Positions 21,116 to 32,900 of a stretch of DNA of 64,000 nucleotides are shown here, piece by piece. This DNA comes from Agelas oroides (lineage: Eukaryota > Porifera > Demospongiae > Agelasida > Agelasidae), in assembly GCA_949130485.1 (NCBI GenBank), contig OX422183.1, forward strand, positions 18,631,934 through 18,695,933. The letters are read 5' to 3'. Positions within the stretch are counted from its first letter, which is position 1. The number at the start of each line of letters is the position of its first letter. The position numbers were made by a program, and so were the translations under genes. The notes below the pieces were generated by a model. It saw only the letters and a list, made by a program, of their open reading frames with translations. It was not told where the DNA came from and did no database searches.

Positions 21116-22320
21116 CTGGCTTTGTTTACATATCTCACCTCTACATCCCTCCCACCCAGCTTCCTGTTTATGTACCTATCAATGTTATGCGCCACTGCCA
21201 CCAGTATTGGCTATAGTGGAGCAAGATGGGAATTTGACTCATTAAGTCATCAATTGTCCCACATATACTAGTCAGATGATTCATTGGGGTGAGCCTGAGC
21301 AAGCAGCACATGGCTGATGTTCTATTTTGTCATGGCACACAGCAGGATTGTCACTGTCTGTTTGCGGTTATAAGCCAAACTTGATAATGCATGAATAGCT
21401 AGCTGAAGTCCTCACCAAAGGTAGGTGTCACAAATTGCATGCAGCGACATTTCTGAGTGCTGCTGGACTATAACTGTAGCCTTCATGTTTGCTACAATCA
21501 TTGGGATCCCAATTGGCATATCACCCAACTGCACAAATCCAAGAAAGGTTTAAATTGATATATGTAGAGAGGATTTAATAGATGCATCCTAGCCGGGGAT
21601 TTATGCCCAACTCTGAGGGTGGAGCCTGAGCATAATGATGATTATTGTAAACTAAAAAATCTGAGATTATGATACATTATGTGTTAGCTACATTCTCCAA
21701 CCTGATGGGTCATTGGTATCATTAGCAAACAAACATACAAGGTAATTTATAGTCTGGTTCCCAGGCTCTCATGCAAGGAGAACAAAATAGAGCCTGCATG
21801 GTTACACGCTGTGTGTCCAGCTAGCCTATCGATGGATGCACTAATGCATGTAATAATAATATCACCCACTTGCATTAACTTTCCTGCTGCAGCCACAAAG
21901 AAAGAGCAGGGCAGTCAAAGGACCAATTGTTGTAACCAGGCCTGTTGTTTTCTTGGACTCTACAGTGGTCTGACAGGATTTGCCTATATCTGGCATGGAA
22001 TGTCTTGGTGCATGGATTGTGTTAGCAGTTACTGCCTCCAGACCTATAAATGGTGGTAACTTTATTTTTTCTGTCACGGGTGTGCGTTGTGCATCACAAC
22101 ATAGTTTCCAGTACATTGTACCTGCCCAGACCCCCCTTCTACATTCAAAGCAGGTCTGGGCATAAAACTCATCATCATACATGTGTATAGATCATACTTG
22201 AAGTGTATGTCGTATATTGTACCTTTAGCTTTTATACTTCAGGAGACAAACATTCTTTTACTGCTCCATCAACTGCAGTTGGTCATCCATTGTGCTGGAA
22301 ATACATTGTGTGGTGATACT
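21116..22320 (+). pseudogene. Unit D: frameshifted first part of the membrane-protein unit
   Basis: The exon counterpart is 21893-22055, 163 bp instead of 165. Loss of ggttta and gain of four bases near 21985-22010 shift the frame after GFAYIWHGM. The following block (about 22240-22320) is cut by the CA tract. Sequence before the exon is the duplicate of 4136-4887. No functional product is expected. Confidence 0.55.
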
Positions 22321-22324
22321 ATGT

Positions 22325-22526
<202 letters not shown>

Positions 22527-22529
22527 AAG

Positions 22530-22628
22530 TTTCTGAGTGCTGCTGGACTATAACTATAGCCTTCATGTTTACTACAATCATTGGGATCCCAATTGGCATT
22601 GCTCTGATAATCCACAAATCCAAGAAAG
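22530..22628 (+). CDS. Membrane-helix exon (SECC type) of the duplicated family
   Basis: A 99-bp segment bounded by an AG acceptor and an aaag/gt donor gives phase 1 at both ends. It encodes SECCWTITIAFMFTTIIGIP and then IGIALIIHKSKKG, a single hydrophobic helix followed by a basic stop-transfer stretch. If the donor is skipped the frame ends after LIYVAFSERI. The copies at about 4463 and 21450 have lost the basic end. The adjacent CA tract has removed its natural upstream intron. Confidence 0.4.
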
Positions 22629-23567
22629 GTTTGATATATGTAGCATTCTCAGAGAGGATTTAATAGATGCATCATAAACTGGGATTTATGCCCAACTCTG
22701 AGGGTGGAGCCTGAGCACAACAATGTTTACTGTAAACTACAAATCTCTGGCTATGATGGATTACATGTTACATTCTCCAACCTGATTGGTCATTGGTATC
22801 ATTAGTAAACAAATGTACAAGTAATTTATAGCCTTGTTCCCGGGCTCTCATGCAAGGAGAACAAAATAGAGCCTGGTACACACTGTTTGCCCATGTGCCT
22901 ATTCTTTTGATAATTTGCATACTACTCTGCTACACAAAACATACAAGATAATTTACACTGTAAACAACGAAGTTTGGCATCATTACTTCCTGTATTATAT
23001 GCAACATGCAGCAGAATCTACAATTTCCTGTGAAAAAATAATACCCATCTGTTACTGGTGAAGTGGAGAGTGTAGAAGCATAGCATTCTTAATTTAGTGT
23101 TAGCATAGCTTTATGTACCCAGGACTCCACTGGAGCTGTTGTTGCTTGCTGTACAAATAGCAAGGTATGTACGTAAAAGGTGCCATGTGCATAGATGTAC
23201 TTGGACATCCATTAGACATCTGGAGGCGTGGCACATTCTCAAACAGTCATGTGTTTGCAAGTGTATCAATCGAGTGGCAGACATTATGACTTGGATAATA
23301 ATGTGTCCAGCAACTTTCTCACTGCAGCTGCAAGAAAAGAGCAGGGCAATCAAAGGACCAATTGTTGTAACCAGGCCTGTTGTTTTCTGGGACTCTACAG
23401 TGGTCTGACAGGATTTGCCTATGGTTTAATCTGGCATGGAGTGAGTTGGTGGATTATGTTAGCAGTTACTGCCTCCAGACCTATAAATGATGGTAAGTTT
23501 ACTTTTTCTGTGTTGTGCATTGTACATCACAACATAGGTTCCAGTACATACATACATGTGTACCTGT

Positions 23568-24050
23568 TTCGGGGAGACAATTTATTCACACAAGTTTGAC
23601 TACGCTCACGTGACGTGTGACATCTTAGATACATTCAGAGGCTACCAAACCAACGAAGACTGACAAACATGTTCACCACATTTTGTAAGAAGAAAAAAAA
23701 GTAGTGCATTCCCTGGCCCCAACCCTAACCCTAACCCCAACCCCAACCCCAACCCCAACCCCAACTCCAACCCCAACCCCAACCCCAACCCCAACCCCAA
23801 CCCCAACCCCAACCCCAACCCCAACCCCAACCCCAACCCCAACCCCAACCCCAACCCCAACCCCAACCCCAACCCCAACCCTAACCCTTTCCCTTAACCA
23901 TTTGGCCAACAAGCAACTTCGGTCGACCAACGTACAGTACAGCCTAGTAAACGGTAGCACCCCAGATTTATGAACAGCTCCTTGTTGATATCGAAATTCT
24001 GATGTATTTTGTTGTGACACATGACTTCCGTACTCTGTGACATAGTTTCC
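23568..24050. other. Insertion in unit E carrying a telomere-like array
   Basis: Relative to other units, about 480 bp is inserted after ccagtacatacatacatg, and the flank cagtatacatacatacatg recurs after it. The centre is the CCCCAA array described separately. The remainder has no recognisable feature. Confidence 0.55.
23716..23888. repeat. Interstitial telomere-like array, (CCCCAA)n flanked by CCCTAA
   Basis: Roughly 25 hexamers of CCCCAA with CCCTAA units at both ends (aaccctaaccctaacccc at the left, aaccctaaccc at the right). CCCTAA is the metazoan telomere repeat, while CCCCAA differs by one base and is the ciliate form. The simplest reading is a mutated telomeric seed that then expanded. 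Confidence 0.92.
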
Positions 24051-26279
24051 AGTATACATACATACATGTGTACCTGCCCAGACCCTCCTTCTTCATTCAA
24101 AACAGGTCTGGGCATGAAACTCATCATCCTACATGTGTCAGAATCATCATAGATCATACTTCAATCATATGTCGTACATTGTACTTTTAGCTTTTATACT
24201 TCAGGAGACAAACATTTCAGCTTTTACTGTTCCATCATCTGCAGTTGGTCATCAATTGGTCATCAATTGACATTGTGTGGTGATACTACCCTAGTGTTGC
24301 ATGTTTTCAAATACATTTTATCAATGTATCAAAATACATTCTCTGATGTAACTATTGTTTCAAGCTTACTGTCCACTGACATGAAGAGTTTTATGAAAGC
24401 CTGAAGGTAGTACAATCATCCATGACATTCAGGTAGTTTTTTCTGCATTGTGAGCGACCAAAATTATGTCCTTGACAGCACACACACACTCTATGTTACT
24501 AGCTACTGACAGTTGTTGTTGATGGCGTATATGTTTCTGCTTGGGCAGTGTAAAGTTTTCAGCTGGATTCTTTAAATCCACTGACCTAGGTACAACCATC
24601 TTGTTGGCAGTGTAAACATGGATGCTAGCTAAGGCTATCTTGTGTCCCAGCAGCACTCTCACAGTCATGTTGAGAAATGGATAAGCTTTGGAGGTTCTCA
24701 AACATCATGTGGTTGGCTTTAATAAACTGTCAATCAAGGCCTTGTGCTATCCCTACATATATAGTCTACGGACTCACTAATACAAGGACATAATACAATT
24801 ATTCTCTATTTTTACTTCATAATTAAGATAATTATGGTTGCATTACTTATAAATATCTCAGTTGAAAGGTGTTTTCTAGTATGATGTTACTAGCACATGT
24901 GAATGATTGATCCTCTCCATTTTAGGCTTATGAAGCCACATTGTCCGTGATGCTGTCACTAGTGTTATCACTCGAGAATTTATTGTGGCATTCTGTTCCT
25001 CTGTTGCTGCCCTCATCATTGCCATAGTGGCTGTGATCTTCCTCCTTGCTTCCCACAAATGTGAGGACTTACTTATTACAGTGCTGAAATTGTAGTACCA
25101 CTTACCAGTGGTATTGCAAAACTTCTGTGGGATTTTCACAAGCACATAGTGGGGCATGTTTCTCTTGCATAGTATAATGAAACTGAGGGGTCTATATACT
25201 GGATATTGAATTCCACATAAACCTGTCTAGACTCCTGCACACAAAGTGCAAGTGTGTCAACGGTTTAGAAGGGGATCTAATACCGCAGCTGCCAAGGTTT
25301 TCATTATATACTAGAGCCAGTCAAACTAGCAACTAGGAACTACTTAATGCATGCATACATAGTAAATCCACAAATTGGTAAGCTCTCTTTCAAGGATATT
25401 AACTTCCCATTTATTCCATGCTGATATGACTTACTGCTTGCAGAAAACTCCCACATTCCTATTCATACACCATAATTTAAAATTAGATTAAAAATTCTGT
25501 CTCACCCCACGACACTATACATACTTTCTGTTACTATAATTTTGAGCAAGTCAAGCACTATTATTGCACTGTAATCAGCAAACTCTGTCATGCTTGAGAC
25601 CATTACTGCTGAGCCAAGTGCTGAGTTATAGAGAGAGCAAAGTACTGAGACAAGTGCTTAGGGGTTAATGTACATAAGCACAGGAGGGTATAGTCAGTTG
25701 TAGTGCAAATATCTACGCAGCTTTATTTCTTTCACAGTTCCAACAGTTGTTGCACGTTCTCAGTATAAATAAATTCACCGTCACACATGATATGTTGTTT
25801 GTTTCATAGGTAAAGATGACGGTGAGGGTGACATTAGTCAAATGGAAACCTCCCAGAAAGTTGCTGATGGGGAGGTAATTCAACTGTTTGTCATTTGGCT
25901 TTGTTTTCCCCATTGTGCATGTGCAGTGTAGAATAAAGTATATAATTGATTGTCCATTACAGTCATTACTTCTGTCCAAAATATTTTGATTGAAATATCA
26001 CTCACCTTTAATGACACGTACATGCAACATTGACATTGCAAATCTTTGTATGTATAATATATGACATTGTCCTAATTATTTCACAGGTAGCACTGATTGT
26101 ATTGCTTGTTTGCATTTTTGTTTTTTATATACAGGAGGACTACTAAGGAGTAACCCGAATACAGTTCATGCCGACCAAAAACTCACAAATGGATTGGTAG
26201 AGTGCATGGTTTCTAGTTAAAATCAGTTACACTCAGTACTTTATGCATGCATGGTATGAAAGTTTGTCTTCTATCATAC

Positions 26280-26535
26280 ACCAAGAACTTGATCGCTATT
26301 ACCGAAGAATTTCTAATAATTTGTACACCCTATTAATTTGTACAGCCCCCTTTTCCAGGAAAAGAAAACAAACAGTAATTTATGTACCAAAAATTGCACG
26401 CGTTTTTCTTCTGTTCACTTCGTACAAATTCTCTATTTATTCGTACACCCCCCGTTTCTCGGAATATTCTGTAATTTTCATACTCTAATCAAATCGTACA
26501 GCTAAAATACGAATTATTCGAAATTATACGGTATG
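26280..26535. other. AT-rich insertion near the end of unit E
   Basis: This is absent from the X1/X2 counterparts (compare 8395-8500). It repeats the short phrase tttgtaca or ttcgtaca at irregular spacing and ends ttatacggtat. It is probably a transposon relic. No gene. Confidence 0.35.
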
Positions 26536-27050
26536 CATTTTGGTTGACTCAGAATGTACATTGGTTGAACCTTGAACCAGCTAATCCAGGCAAGTGGATA
26601 CAGTGAAATGATGTATGGTGATAATGATTTGTGCAACCCTGATTATTTCTTCAGTGTTTATGGCTGTATGTGGGACTAATTGCTTCCCCACTTCCATGCA
26701 AATGAACATAAATGTAGACCTGAAGACATTTATACTGCACTTTTACATGTATAGCCATACGCACTAATAAGGTTTAGATATGGTGCTTATAGCATACCAG
26801 TAGTGTATACCTCGTCTGTCTTCAAATTCTTGGTATGGTTCGTCCACACATACAGTACAACTACTACTGGTACTTGCAATTTGCCCATGCAAAGAGAGTT
26901 AGTGTGCTGTGAAAGCAAGCAGTGGGCGGGCCATGCACCTGAGTCCAGGTAAAAGCAAATTTACTACTACTACAACGATCACCAAAGCAAACCACAGGAA
27001 GGAAAAATAGAACATGAACAGTGCAGGACACCATGTGGTAACCAGGGATA

Positions 27051-27361
27051 TTACAGGAGTTCAAAGTTCACGTCTGCTGCTAGCACACTAAATCCACTAT
27101 CCCTCAATGAAACTACTACAGTCTCCCATGTCCTAGATGTTTGAGGACCAATGGTTGTAGTTAGCCATTGGTGAAACACTTTTTCACATGCTGGAGTACA
27201 CTGGAAGAAGACATCCTGTTGGATTGTTTTTACTACTGCTGCATCAAAGCCCATAGTGTAGGCTACTCTTTGCCACCTGTGAGACACCTGTTCAATAATC
27301 TTGATCTCTTTTCCAGATTGTCCAGTAAAGTGATGCAAATGGCCAAGAGTTGGGGTGTCAG
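27051..27361 (-). CDS. Receptor terminal exon: death domain
   Basis: The exon is 311 bp, entered in phase 1 and ending in TAA. Death-domain landmarks are visible: GKEIKIIEQVSHRWQRVAY with the conserved Trp of helix 2, MGFDAAVVKTIQQD, ACEKVFHQWLTTTIG with the helix 4 Trp, and TWETVVVSLRDSGFSVLAA for helices 5-6. The protein ends seven residues after LAA, as in other C-terminal death domains. Confidence 0.85.
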
Positions 27362-29860
27362 CTGCACGAGAGATAGTATAGCATTCAACACTTATACACT
27401 TCAGTGTACTGCAAGGATTATAGCAGCTTACTTCTTCTTGGAGTCTCCTTTTTCACAGAGCAAGTCCCTGAAGAGATAAACATAAATTACAAAGCCTCTA
27501 TACACTTCCTCAGCTCAACACAATCTATAACGTTTTGACTAGATGCGAGAAAGATGGAATATTTGACAGGCTAGAGGAAGACTGACATCAGAGCCAATGA
27601 TGTTTATTAGTGACATGGTCCTCTTAAATGTTATATCTTTTGCCAACAAGTCCAGAGAAGTGGTGATAGACAACTAACCCTTAACAGTCTCTGTTTATGC
27701 TCTGGTATAAGCCATACATATCTTGTTACTACCAGGTGATGAAGCCTTGTTACTTGTCAAATATGGCCCATTGTCATGCCCAGATAATGCATGTGGGCTC
27801 TAGGTACATAGCTACACAAAACTTGTGTACATACCAACAACAAACTATGTATGGCAATATTTACTAACCTTGTGTACTTGTGGTAGTTTGTATCGGAAGA
27901 TAAAGCAGAATAGACAGTGGCATTTGTAGACCCTTCAGATTAAGTATATACAGGAATTGTGACTCTTGACTGGAAGCTTGTGCTAACAGTTTGCATTCAG
28001 GAGGCTGTCGGCCAGGCCTAAAGTAACCAGCACTTTCCACTGTAATCTGCATATGATGGTGAAGAATAACATCCCTCACATGGGTATCAGTGTCACCAAT
28101 GCTTTTGTTTTCCAAAAAATGCTCAAAGAAATTTCATATATAGTGGGAACTGAATGCATGTGTCTAATGTAAATAAGATCCAGTATTTATATCTTACCAA
28201 AGGTGGATACACACAGGATCTAATATGCCATCCTTCCCTTGTGGTTTCACCATTCTTATCAATGTCTAACAACACTCGATCACTGCCAGTATCAAAAGTA
28301 GCTTCAGAGCCATACAGCTCATTTTGTCTCTCATAACGGTTTTCAAGAGCCTGTAGAAAGACGAAATATTAATAACAGACTCGAAGTAGCATTCATGTTA
28401 CATTACATGCATGCATCATTACCAGGCATTATAGGCATCATTACCTGTATGTGAACTTCCAGATTCTTGATCAGAATGAAATGGATGTACTTTGAACTCA
28501 GAGATACACTTTCCTGGTAGACTTTGATACAGTACCTTACTGAGAAGAGTGACATAATGCCTTGCCACACTATAGTAAACCATGAAAAGTGATGTAGCGT
28601 GATCCTTCCATATGTGCTCTCATTAGGAAAATGGCCACCATCAATATATTGAAGACTAGCTGTCTCCAACAGAGCAGAGGTACTGGTCACAAACTGTATC
28701 GTTTTTGGTTTACCTTCATTTAATTTATAGCAATGTTCAATTTCAATATCCACAGCTTTTCTTAGAATATTTGGAGATGGCACACTGATGTGGTAAATAG
28801 CACTGATGAGTTGGGTGTTCACCGGTAGTTCAAGATACTTATTGGGTAGGAATCCCTTCACAAAAATGGTACAGTTACTGACTCTTGAATTCAAAGCATT
28901 TCTGGGCACATGCAACTTGAAGCCAAAGCCCCTCCAGTGAAAAACTTGTGCCTCACTTCCACTGATCACAAAACTTGTCCACCCTGCAATTTCCTGCATG
29001 TGGCAAACAATAGTGGTTATGACATTAACTTCAAGCACCGTTGTCCATTCTTGGATGGATCTTTCTGCAATGCATAATACTATACTCTAAAAAGGTGCCA
29101 AAGATCTTTATCACAACTTGCATCAAACAGATGGTTCAATTCAGAACTTTATGGAGAGTACCATTTGTATAATTTGGAGTATATGATCAGGTAGATCATC
29201 AAATTGAATATTGTGCAGTCAAAGCGACTCACAGGAGAACCTTTTGGCCCAGGAACACCATGGATTACCTCATCAATGGGTTCTGTGGAGCCCTGTCCTC
29301 CCTGTGGACCAATTATTGGACCCATTGGACCCATAGGTCTTGTGTCAACTTTGGGTCCCTGCAGATAAGTGTGTGTGTGTGTGTGTGTGTGGAGAAGTAT
29401 GAGTTGTGGTTATTTCTCAGCAACACCGATGTCTAAACCATGCACCTTCATACATTAACAGTGACAGGCACTGGAGTACATGTGTGATGGAGAAATCAGT
29501 TTCTGCAGATGCTATGGGCTATGCAGAATTACAAAGGTAATTAATTAGAAAGGACACATACGTAATTAGATCATCTACAAGATGCACGTCACTATGAACT
29601 GTGGGCTTGTCCACAGACCTCTTTTTCTTGCAGTCCCTGTGGTCTTTCCATACCCTTGGACCCTGCATCTCCCCACATTTCCAAGTTATCCAATCCATCG
29701 TCACCCTTGTAGCTAACCAGACGCTGCATGTGTGTATGGTGTATGTGAGTACTGACCACTATATAATTATATGACATCATTTCATATCAAGCTATGATTA
29801 TGTACAGTGCTTTCTAGCTTCGAAACATGCACTATACTGCACCATATGTGTGTGTGCGTG

Positions 29861-29946
<86 letters not shown>

Positions 29947-32900
29947 ACTGACAAAAATGGAAACATCCAGTCACTAGTACAATCGACATCTCAACCTTTA
30001 CAGCAGTTGTACTTGCAGGTTAACAGCCAAGTTTGTTCTCAAGACCTGTTGGCATACTGGTATATCAGTATTAACTCGGCTGAATGCAAGTGCACAAGCT
30101 GCAGAATTGCCATTCAAAATATCATCATGCAAGAAATAATGTAGCTAGCTTTTTGGTTTAGTGAGAATGTCATGGCTCAGATAAATTTCACAGGAGCTGT
30201 TTCAGTGCAGTGTGCATGGTTTTTGATGCACAAAATGGCAGCAAAAACAACAGAAGGTACCAACAAGCCCTGTGAGCAAGTTGACTTGTAAGACTAGGCA
30301 CAGACAGCAGCAGGCTAAACCAAGAAGAACAATGTGGAACTTGGGGGTTCATTGCAGTGCAGCAGTATGATAAACACTATGATTGCATGAGACTATGGAT
30401 CTCACTTTTGTGCATGAATTGTACAAATATTTAGCCTCGTTCCCAGGCTGTTCCCGCCCCTAATTTTTTTGATCGCTTGCAGTATGCAAAAACGGAGGGG
30501 GAAGGCCTGGGAGAAAGAGTCACATGCATGACGTCAGGTAGACGTGAGAGTGGGGGCCATGCCCGATTGTTGTAACTCACAAAGTTTGCGTTGATCAGCC
30601 TTGAGTCTACTGGACAACGAGCTGTATTGGCACTGTCTTTTGAACGTTACAGTCTCAAGTTATTGGACAAGATATTATAAGAACCTCAAGATTCTTCATT
30701 GGGCACCGCCTCCCTTCACGCCTACCCTCATGTCTACCTGGCGTCACACACGTGACTCTTTCTCCCAGGCCTTCCCCCTCTGTTTTGCATACTGCAAGTG
30801 ATCAAAACCTAGAGGCAGGAATGGCCTGGGAACGAGGCTATTAGATATTGGTTATGGATTCATTTTAACAAATCCCACTTGACTAGGAAAAAAATTACCC
30901 CCCCACTATAAAGTACCCGCTATATGGAACAACTTACCTTTCTGTGTAGATGTATCAGGTACACAACTATCACAACAAACACAATGATCAGCAGTACACC
31001 AACAACTCCTCCAGTAGCTGCTCCAACAGCAGCAATAAGCTGAGCTGCAGATAGTTCCCAGATACATAATAAGAACATCTTTCATACAACAAATTGGAGG
31101 CTACTTGGTTAACTAAGTGTTGAGGAACGTATAACAGAGTATATACACATTTCAAGCAGACTGAAAAATGAAGATTACATTTTTAGATCAGTTTCCCCAA
31201 AAAATGTAGTCACTGAATGTGGCACAAGAGTGATAGGACTATTGGAGATCAATATTCCCAACTAGCAGGTGAACCGCACAACACGCTCAAAGCCATGAAA
31301 AGATTATTTTGACCTGCATGCAATTTGAGAATAACATTTTAGGTACAAACTGAAGCATTAAAAATGCCTGAGTTCAATATAACCAAACACATGCATCTAT
31401 TAGATGTTTTAGTGGTGTGTAATGTGGATTGTGGCTTGGAGTGTGGCATGAATTGGAGTGTGGTGAGGGGTATGGTATGGAGTATGAAATGGAGCTCTTG
31501 TAAAATGTGGCATGGAGCAATGCACAAAGTATGGCATGAAGCTCTTGCAGAAAATACCACTCTTTATGCCACATTCCACACCAGATCAGTCACATAGATA
31601 CTAGGATCCTGAAGTTGGCTAAGCATAGCATGGGCCCAGGTTGAAAACCTCTGCACCAAGCAGAAACATCTTGAGGCATCTGGGGCATGCTCCTGCAGAA
31701 AGTTTTGAAATTTTAATGCCACTCTGATCAATTCTGAAGCTATGCTAGTGCAGAACCAAGGTGACAGTAGTGAGCAGTCAATGTTTCAAGTTGAGTACTT
31801 TGTTAACCCTTTACCAACCGATGACACCTTTTGGCGTCATCAGTTTTTGGCCGCATGTTATCAGTTGGCACAATTCGTTTTGAAGATAGGTTCTGCGCTA
31901 GCAGAAAGGGTGGGAAAAGGGGAGGTGGGTGGGTGCACCGCTCTGGCTGACAGTGCATGGCGGCCGGGGAGCTGCCTGTAGAAAAGCCCTTGTCAATCCC
32001 GGGTGGGCCATTTCTCTGCTTTCTTGCACGAAGTAGAAGATGCTCCTTTCACCTTGTACGGACTCCATTTATGGCATTTTAGGCAGCTTTTAGTCTGGAG
32101 GAGCATGCTCTGGTCGGAGGGCCCTGACTATTGAACGCTCGCTAATGACTGGGTGTGGCCAAGGTTGTGAACCCACAGAGAATGTGTCAATAAAGCTTTG
32201 ACTTAAGTTTTCCAGTGCTAGCTCCAAGCAGAAGTGGAAATACGGACCAAGGAAGGTATCCATAGCCTAATAAAGACTTCAGGTAAATACCCTACGGTTG
32301 TTAAAGAGTTAACGGTTAGACTAGGTAAACAGTTGCTGAGATTAGTTGGGTTACGAGTTCAGTATTGTTCCTAAACTGCACTTTTTGTACTTGGAGGCTG
32401 AGAGCACAGGATAGCTAGCTAGGTCAGAGACCTGCTGTGGTGCTGTAGATGTACGCAGCAGCTGAAATATGCTAGCTGAATAGCACTCTGATTTTAGCTA
32501 ATTAATTTTGTAGGCGTAAATTAAGAGCTGAATTGCCTGAGCATGTGCTCATGGTTGTCTGGGTTTGGCCCCTCATTGCACCATACACTTTTGTTGACCC
32601 AGGTAATCCAGGCATATGGCAATTCAACTTTTATACTAACCCATGATGTATGAAGGTAAACCATTTAGCTAACATGTATACTTTCTCATTTTCACTACAC
32701 ATTGTATTGCATTCTCACAACAAACAAGCAAACAAACAAGCAAACAGACAAAAAACAAATACATTTAAACCTACGTGGAATATTTTCAGTGCAGCTCAGA
32801 TCAGCAGGGTTTGGACTCCACCCATTCCTAGTGCACACAGCTCTCATCCTTCCCTCTGGAACCAGACCTTGGTCACAGCTGTAGAACACCTCTGAACCCT

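Larger units (their letters stand above)
23328..26146 (+). pseudogene. Unit E: membrane-protein unit with a nonsense codon
   Basis: Counterpart exons are 23328-23492 (165 bp, open, ARKEQGNQRTNCCNQACC), 24926-25060, 25810-25874 (KDDGEGDISQMETS) and 26135-26146 (EDY-stop). The helix exon begins GCTTATGAAG, giving TGA in the second codon where units A and B have TGG, and its RRR end is changed to HKC. The block at about 24207-24415 stays open but ends in TGA. The splice sites are largely kept, so decay is recent. The 3' end lies about 900 bp from the convergent receptor gene. Confidence 0.6.

Noticed and set aside
23642..24059. Pro-Thr and Gly-Leu/Val-Gly repeat frames
   Set aside because: They arise from the CCCCAA hexamer array, whose unit length keeps every frame open.
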